Assembly (NCBI GenBank): GCA_934271465.1
Contig: CAKQRQ010000011.1
Span: 1-64,000, forward strand
DNA length: 64,000 nt
Source: an uncultured Alphaproteobacteria bacterium
Lineage (GTDB): Bacteria; Pseudomonadota; Alphaproteobacteria; RF32; CAG-239
Direction: 5' to 3'
In this document: one piece after another, positions 60,432 through 64,000 of the stretch
Position numbering within the stretch: the stretch's first letter is position 1
Layout: each line of letters begins with the position of its first letter
Notes under the pieces: generated by a model
What the model saw: only the letters and a program-made list of their open reading frames with translations
Database searches by the model: none
Told to the model about the DNA's origin: nothing
Position numbers and translations under genes: made by a program

Positions 60432-61073
60432 TCAGTTTTCAAACGACTTATCCGATAAGTAACGATTGCGGATACATTTGATGGCGGTTTTGTGGATGCC
60501 GTTTGTGATTTCATAAAAAACAAAGCGCCCGTCTTTTTTTGCGTGCACAAAGCCCTCGTCCCGCAATTTCTTAAGATATTGCGACACTTTGACCTGCTCT
60601 AAATCAACTGCTTTCACAATATCTCCGACACAACTTTTGCCGGCCAATGTCAAGTATTCCAAAATACGCATTTTATCGATATGGGCAAAAAGCTTGATGT
60701 GATTAGCCGTCATCAATGTAAAGTCTTTTGGTAAAATCGCCTTGTGCCTTTCGTCCAAAAATTTGAACGAATCGGTCATATAACCGTAAAGTTTTCGGAT
60801 ACATAAAAACAAACTTGCCGGATATTCGCCGCTTAGATTGTAATATACAAAAATCCCCTTGCGGCAGCTTGTGACCAAATCAGCCTCGCGCAGTTTTTTG
60901 AGGCTTTGAGACACAAAAAGCTGCTCCTCGCCAATCCCTTTGGCAATCGCCGAGACCGAAGACGCCCCATACACATCAAGATATTCAACAATCCGCAGCC
61001 GCACCGGATGCCCGATGTGGCTGATGCCCTTGACGGCTTGTTTCATAATTGCGAGCGGAAGCTGTTTTTCCAT
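60432..61073 (-). CDS. Tandem ArsR-type transcriptional regulator
   Basis: 213 residues from ATG 61073 (GGGGTTAAAA upstream). Two ArsR-like winged-helix domains lie in a row: HIGHPVRLRIVEYLDVYGAS...FVSQSLKKLREADLVTSCRK (about 18-95) and AHIDKMRILEYLTLAGKSCV...KVSQYLKKLRDEGFVHAKKD (about 123-200). The halves align along their length, so this is an internal duplication, unlike the usual single-domain dimer; one chain could bind a full dyad. It is divergent from the operon at 61217 across 143 bp. Metal-binding Cys motifs typical of ArsR sensors (ELCVCDL) are absent, so the signal may not be a metal. Confidence 0.82.
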   Translation of the reverse strand: MEKQLPLAIMKQAVKGISHIGHPVRLRIVEYLDVYGASSVSAIAKGIGEEQLFVSQSLKKLREADLVTSCRKGIFVYYNLSGEYPASLFLCIRKLYGYMTDSFKFLDERHKAILPKDFTLMTANHIKLFAHIDKMRILEYLTLAGKSCVGDIVKAVDLEQVKVSQYLKKLRDEGFVHAKKDGRFVFYEITNGIHKTAIKCIRNRYLSDKSFEN

Positions 61074-61143
61074 TTTTAACCCCGTTTGAAATATTGCCTT
61101 TTTTCTATATATCAAAAAATATATATTTTTGCAAATATTTTTA

Positions 61144-61172
61144 TTGACAAGTTTTCTATATAGCATTATTTA
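61144..61172 (+). promoter_or_regulatory. Candidate promoter of the operon at 61217
   Basis: TTGACA at about 61144, a 17-base spacer and TATTTA, with the dyad at 61172-61195 directly downstream, where a repressor would block transcription. Confidence 0.45.
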
Positions 61173-61195
61173 TATATATCAATAGTGATATATAT
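61172..61195. promoter_or_regulatory. Perfect 10-bp dyad, likely operator of the tandem ArsR regulator
   Basis: ATATATATCA-atag-TGATATATAT. Half-sites ATATATCA recur once more near 61103, closer to the regulator start. Two sites in the divergent region fit control of both genes. Confidence 0.65.
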
Positions 61196-61216
61196 TTTAG
61201 AAAGGAACAAAGGCCG

Positions 61217-61798
61217 ATGAAAAAAGCAAAAGATGTTAAAGAATTTGTCGAACGCATTGACGCGACAAAAAAGGTCAACCCCAAGGATTTGTCCTCGGAT
61301 CAGGATTTGACCATCGCCATTATGAACCTGATTTCGATTGAAGAACATCTGGTGTTTAGCGGTGCTAAAACAGGCAAAACGTCTTTTTATGATTTGATTG
61401 AAAACATCCGCGATATGCGCAAAAACCTGATGCAAAAGGTTATTCCGCAGTATGAGGGCGAGGTTTGGTGTATTTCCAAACATTTGCTGGCCTCGTCGAT
61501 GCGCCTGATGGAAGTCGGCACCAAACAGCAGAGCCTTGGCCACAAAGAAGAAGCTTACAAGCTGTTTGATCAGGCGTATGAACTTTACTGCCTGTTCTGG
61601 GGGCTGAATATGAATATGCTCAATGTGGACGATGTTAAATGGATTGAAGATAAGGCCGAGGATATCAAAAAACTTTCAACAAAACTTGAGGCTTTGTCTA
61701 TTCCCGCAGCCTCGGAACCGGTTAAAGAAGAGCCTAAAAGCGCGCTCTCCAAAATGAAAGCCTTTGTGCGCAAGGCTGTTGACTGCTGCATTGAATAA
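61217..61798 (+). CDS. Helical soluble protein, unknown, ArsR-type regulated
   Basis: A 193-residue mostly helical protein with GAAAGGAACAAAGGCCG before the ATG. Segments: KKVNPKDLSSDQDLTIAIMN, ENIRDMRKNLMQKVIPQYEG, CISKHLLASSMRLMEVGTKQ, and a TPR-like EEAYKLFDQAYELYCLFWGL. The tail (about 158-193) is Ala/Pro/Lys-rich and ends DCCIE. No signal peptide. It is first in a two-gene operon with the CPHC lipoprotein and divergent from the tandem ArsR gene, so it is probably inducible. I recognise no family. Confidence 0.65.
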   Translation: MKKAKDVKEFVERIDATKKVNPKDLSSDQDLTIAIMNLISIEEHLVFSGAKTGKTSFYDLIENIRDMRKNLMQKVIPQYEGEVWCISKHLLASSMRLMEVGTKQQSLGHKEEAYKLFDQAYELYCLFWGLNMNMLNVDDVKWIEDKAEDIKKLSTKLEALSIPAASEPVKEEPKSALSKMKAFVRKAVDCCIE

Positions 61799-61815
61799 TT
61801 TGGAGTTCTTTTAAA

Positions 61816-62175
61816 ATGAAATACCTTAGATTTGTCTTGATGCTGTTTGCGGCATCCGTTTGCTTGAGCGCCTGCCGAAGCGAACCCGACAATAAACTTT
61901 ATGCGGATCAGGTTTATTTCTTTTATCAGACAGCCTGCCCGCACTGCCACCACGCACAGGCTTATATCGACAAAAACTACCCCGATTTGAAAATGATTTC
62001 AGTCAATATTGCCGATAAAAACGGATTTGAACTTTTTACCAAATGCGCTAAAAAATTTAAATTGGGCAACCGCCTCGGTACACCGCTGTTTTGCATGGGA
62101 GATAAATACCTGATGGGTTGGTCTCCTGAATATGAGGCAACTTTTGACGCTTATGTCAAACCATTTTTGAAATAA
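61816..62175 (+). CDS. Thioredoxin-fold lipoprotein with CPHC motif
   Basis: 119 residues. The signal peptide is about 1-20 with lipobox LSAC (Cys20), so the protein is lipid-anchored in the periplasm. The redox motif TACPHCHHAQAYI (Cys39, Cys42) follows a strand QVYFFYQ. Later LGNRLGTPLFCMGDKYLMGW contains the cis-Pro loop. A CPHC active site is shared with DsbA and some glutaredoxin-like proteins and favours oxidant or isomerase chemistry. It lies 17 bp after the first gene of the operon. The window also encodes a giant Cys-rich exported protein, but a direct link is only a suggestion. Confidence 0.82.
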   Translation: MKYLRFVLMLFAASVCLSACRSEPDNKLYADQVYFFYQTACPHCHHAQAYIDKNYPDLKMISVNIADKNGFELFTKCAKKFKLGNRLGTPLFCMGDKYLMGWSPEYEATFDAYVKPFLK

Positions 62176-62179
62176 GATT

Positions 62180-63178
62180 TTATTGAATTGTTTTGCCTTT
62201 GCGGCACCCATAGCCCGTGCCGATGGTGCGGCCGATGCTTGTGATTTTGAGGCCGATACAGCTGCGGCAATGGGCGGGGGTGTCGTTCACACAGATTTTT
62301 CCGGGGTAAAGCTCATATAATTTGCGATACTCTCCCTCGGTTACATTGGGCATTACAACATTTGCGCCGCTTTGCAATGCAATCAACCGCCCCTTGGGGT
62401 GCAAGCTTTCCATAGCGGTTGTTGCCGGAATATTGATATCGGGCATCATCAGACGCATGACGGCCATCGTGCGCAAAGCCAAATTGAGCGTGCCGCCTTT
62501 TTCGTGCGCTAAAGGTGTTTCGGGGTGTGGAATAAAAGGTCCTATTCCGGCCATATCAATCCCGATATTTTTCAAAAAAAGCAAATCATCGGCAATAGAG
62601 TCTATTGTTTGCTCCGGAAGCCCGACCATAATCCCTGACCCCAGCTCATAGCCCAGTTCTTTAATTTGCATCAGGCAGTCAAACCGATGCTGCCAGCTCA
62701 TTTGCGGGTCAAGTTTGTGATACAGATCTTTATCTGTGGTTTCGATACGCATCAGGTATCTGTCCGCCCCGGCCTCTCGGAAAGCCTTGTATTCGTCATA
62801 GGGGCGTTCGCCGATACTCAAAGTCAACGCAACGTCAAATTTTTTAATTGCCTCAATAATCCGGCACATTCTGTCTTTGGTATAAAACATATCCTCGCCG
62901 GACTGCATCACAATTGTCTTAAAACCGATGTTCGCCGCCTTGCGCGCGGTTTCAATCAGTTCTTCCTCACTCATGTGATAGCGTGCGACTTTTGTGTTAC
63001 CGCGGCGGATTCCACAATAAAGGCAATTGTTGCGGCAAATGTTTGAAAATTCTATCAACCCGCGCAGATGAACCTCATCTCCGACAGCATCATGACGAAC
63101 TTTATCCGCTTTTTTCAGCAATTCATCTTGATTGGCTTCATCAGATAACAGGCTGATGATTTCAGCTCTGGACAACAT
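62180..63178 (-). CDS. hydE: [FeFe] hydrogenase H-cluster maturase HydE (radical SAM)
   Basis: 332 residues from ATG 63178 (AAGGAG ten bases upstream). The radical-SAM cluster is Cys48-x3-Cys52-x2-Cys55 in SNICRNNCLYCGIRRGN, then YHMSEEELIETARKAANIGF. Also visible are SGIMVGLPEQTIDSIADDLL and a C-terminal Cys set (HCRSCIGLKITSIGRTIGTG). The layout and the CLYCGIR motif match HydE rather than BioB or PylB. HydE helps build the dithiomethylamine-bridged H-cluster with HydF and HydG. Its presence implies an [FeFe] hydrogenase elsewhere in the genome; neither HydF/HydG nor the hydrogenase is in the window. It is 3' to 3' with the CPHC gene, 4 bp apart. Confidence 0.85.
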   Translation of the reverse strand: MLSRAEIISLLSDEANQDELLKKADKVRHDAVGDEVHLRGLIEFSNICRNNCLYCGIRRGNTKVARYHMSEEELIETARKAANIGFKTIVMQSGEDMFYTKDRMCRIIEAIKKFDVALTLSIGERPYDEYKAFREAGADRYLMRIETTDKDLYHKLDPQMSWQHRFDCLMQIKELGYELGSGIMVGLPEQTIDSIADDLLFLKNIGIDMAGIGPFIPHPETPLAHEKGGTLNLALRTMAVMRLMMPDINIPATTAMESLHPKGRLIALQSGANVVMPNVTEGEYRKLYELYPGKICVNDTPAHCRSCIGLKITSIGRTIGTGYGCRKGKTIQ

Positions 63179-63238
63179 ATAGGCATTACTCCTTTTTGAA
63201 GAGAAGTTACCAAAACTTTCCGCCCATTGCAAGATGAA

Positions 63239-64000
63239 TCAGCACTTTTTATAAAGTCCTAACGCCCGAACAGCATTGAGCACGGCAATAACCGACACAC
63301 CCACATCGGCAAAAACAGCCGCCCAAATAGACGCAAAACCGGCAGCTCCCATCCCCAACACAAGTAATTTGACCGAAATGGCAAACACAACGTTTTCTTT
63401 GGCAATCCAAACCGTGCGCTTGGCGATTCTCAGCGCCGTCACGATTTTTGATGGTTCATCGGTCATAATAACCGCATCGGCGGCTTCTATGGCCGCATCT
63501 GAACCGACGCCGCCCATAGCTATGCCCACATCGGCACGCGCCAAAACAGGGGCATCATTAATTCCGTCGCCCACAAACAATAGTTTGCCTTGAGGCGATT
63601 TTGCCTTGAGAAGATGCTCCACTTTTTTGACCTTGTCCGCAGGCATCAGCTCGGCAAAATATTTATCCAATTGCAAAATTTTGGCAATATGGCGCGCCGG
63701 AGCTTTGCTATCTCCCGTCAACATAACCATCTGCCCAACGCCCTCTTTTTTGAGGTCTTGCAAAGCCTGAACGGCGTCTTCTTTAATCCTGTCCGTAATC
63801 AAGATATAGCCGGCATAGCGGCTGTTAATGACAACATAAACCATTGTGCCGCTCTTTTGTTCCTGCGGCAGAGGCAGCTTATACAGCGCTAGGATTTTAG
63901 CATTGCCGACTGCCGTTTTTATCCCGTCCAGCTCTGCCGTTATGCCGACACCAAAGAGCTCTTTGACCTTTTTAAGACGATTGGTATCAGCCGTTTTGCC
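63239..64000 (-). CDS. P1B-type heavy-metal ATPase, C-terminal part (gene continues beyond window)
   Basis: The frame is open from the right edge to a stop at 63239, giving about 253 residues. It includes the end of the N-domain, then MVMLTGDSKAPARHIAKILQ, the hinge GDGINDAPVLARADVGIAMG and two final spans (AISVKLLVLGMGAAGFASIW, VFADVGVSVIAVLNAVRALG). The phosphorylation motif and the metal site lie outside. The terminal span pair with ADVGVSVIAVLN is seen in Zn/Cd exporters of ZntA/CadA type. It may end in KKC. It exports divalent metal to the periplasm. It lies 60 bp before hydE on the same strand. Confidence 0.9.
   Translation of the reverse strand, partial: GKTADTNRLKKVKELFGVGITAELDGIKTAVGNAKILALYKLPLPQEQKSGTMVYVVINSRYAGYILITDRIKEDAVQALQDLKKEGVGQMVMLTGDSKAPARHIAKILQLDKYFAELMPADKVKKVEHLLKAKSPQGKLLFVGDGINDAPVLARADVGIAMGGVGSDAAIEAADAVIMTDEPSKIVTALRIAKRTVWIAKENVVFAISVKLLVLGMGAAGFASIWAAVFADVGVSVIAVLNAVRALGLYKKC

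Noticed and set aside
1..64000. CRISPR array
   Set aside because: No regularly spaced direct repeats with unique spacers were seen anywhere; the repeats found are dispersed or within coding sequence.

Overview
The window looks like a chromosomal segment of an anaerobic, probably host-associated (gut-type) alphaproteobacterium. This is an inference from gene content, not from a marker gene. Proteobacterial signs are SlyX, a ygiW-qseB-qseC type operon, an AcrR-AcrA-AcrB efflux operon, HU and beta-barrel proteins ending in aromatic residues. Anaerobic signs are a HydE-type maturase for [FeFe] hydrogenase and a flavin reductase-rubredoxin fusion. Glycogen turnover is encoded by a compact glgB-glgX-malQ-HAD operon.

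Region 1 (1-11.6 kb) is AT-rich and accessory. It starts with the N-terminal part of a secreted autotransporter-like protein (minus strand), preceded by an unassigned, highly structured RNA-like segment with its own terminator. Next come a 59-residue ORF, a large serine recombinase, and a 1235-residue PD-(D/E)XK-nuclease/STAND-type NTPase protein with the layout of Avs antiphage defence proteins. From 7.8 to 11.4 kb, small genes (HxlR regulator and cupin, an archaemetzincin-like protease, two small ORFs) are separated by copies of an intergenic repeat that carries terminator hairpins. A methyltransferase remnant abuts the last copy.

Region 2 (11.6-24.3 kb) begins with ygiW-qseB-qseC (minus), which has a direct-repeat box of PmrA/QseB type upstream. 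A decaying gene array follows: an RTX/FrpC-like remnant, an ankyrin protein, and a tandemly duplicated pair made of a multi-pass membrane protein and a small soluble protein, with truncated copies at both ends. Further on are a DUF218-like protein, a MATE remnant, IS21-type terminal repeats, a P-loop kinase, a small resolvase and a flavoprotein remnant.

Region 3 (24.4-56.2 kb) is mostly a core-like background. It holds a NUDIX gene with an early amber codon, HU, a kinase-like protein, a 1013-residue charged protein, two beta-barrel outer-membrane proteins, a 2347-residue secreted cysteine-rich protein, the RND efflux operon, the glycogen operon, a DUF2934 protein, a TPR-methyltransferase, a MATE transporter, the flavin reductase-rubredoxin fusion and slyX.

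Region 4 (56.3-64 kb) starts with tRNA-Pro(CGG). It is followed by a two-gene restriction-modification system of BcgI-like architecture (nuclease-methylase plus specificity subunit). A tandem-ArsR regulator then faces a two-gene operon that ends in a CPHC thioredoxin-fold lipoprotein, with a near-perfect dyad between them. The window ends with hydE and the C-terminal part of a P1B-type metal ATPase.

The most promising candidates for something not well described are the nuclease-STAND protein with its recombinase, the duplicated membrane/soluble gene pair, the structured RNA at 1.5-1.7 kb and the giant cysteine-rich secreted protein.
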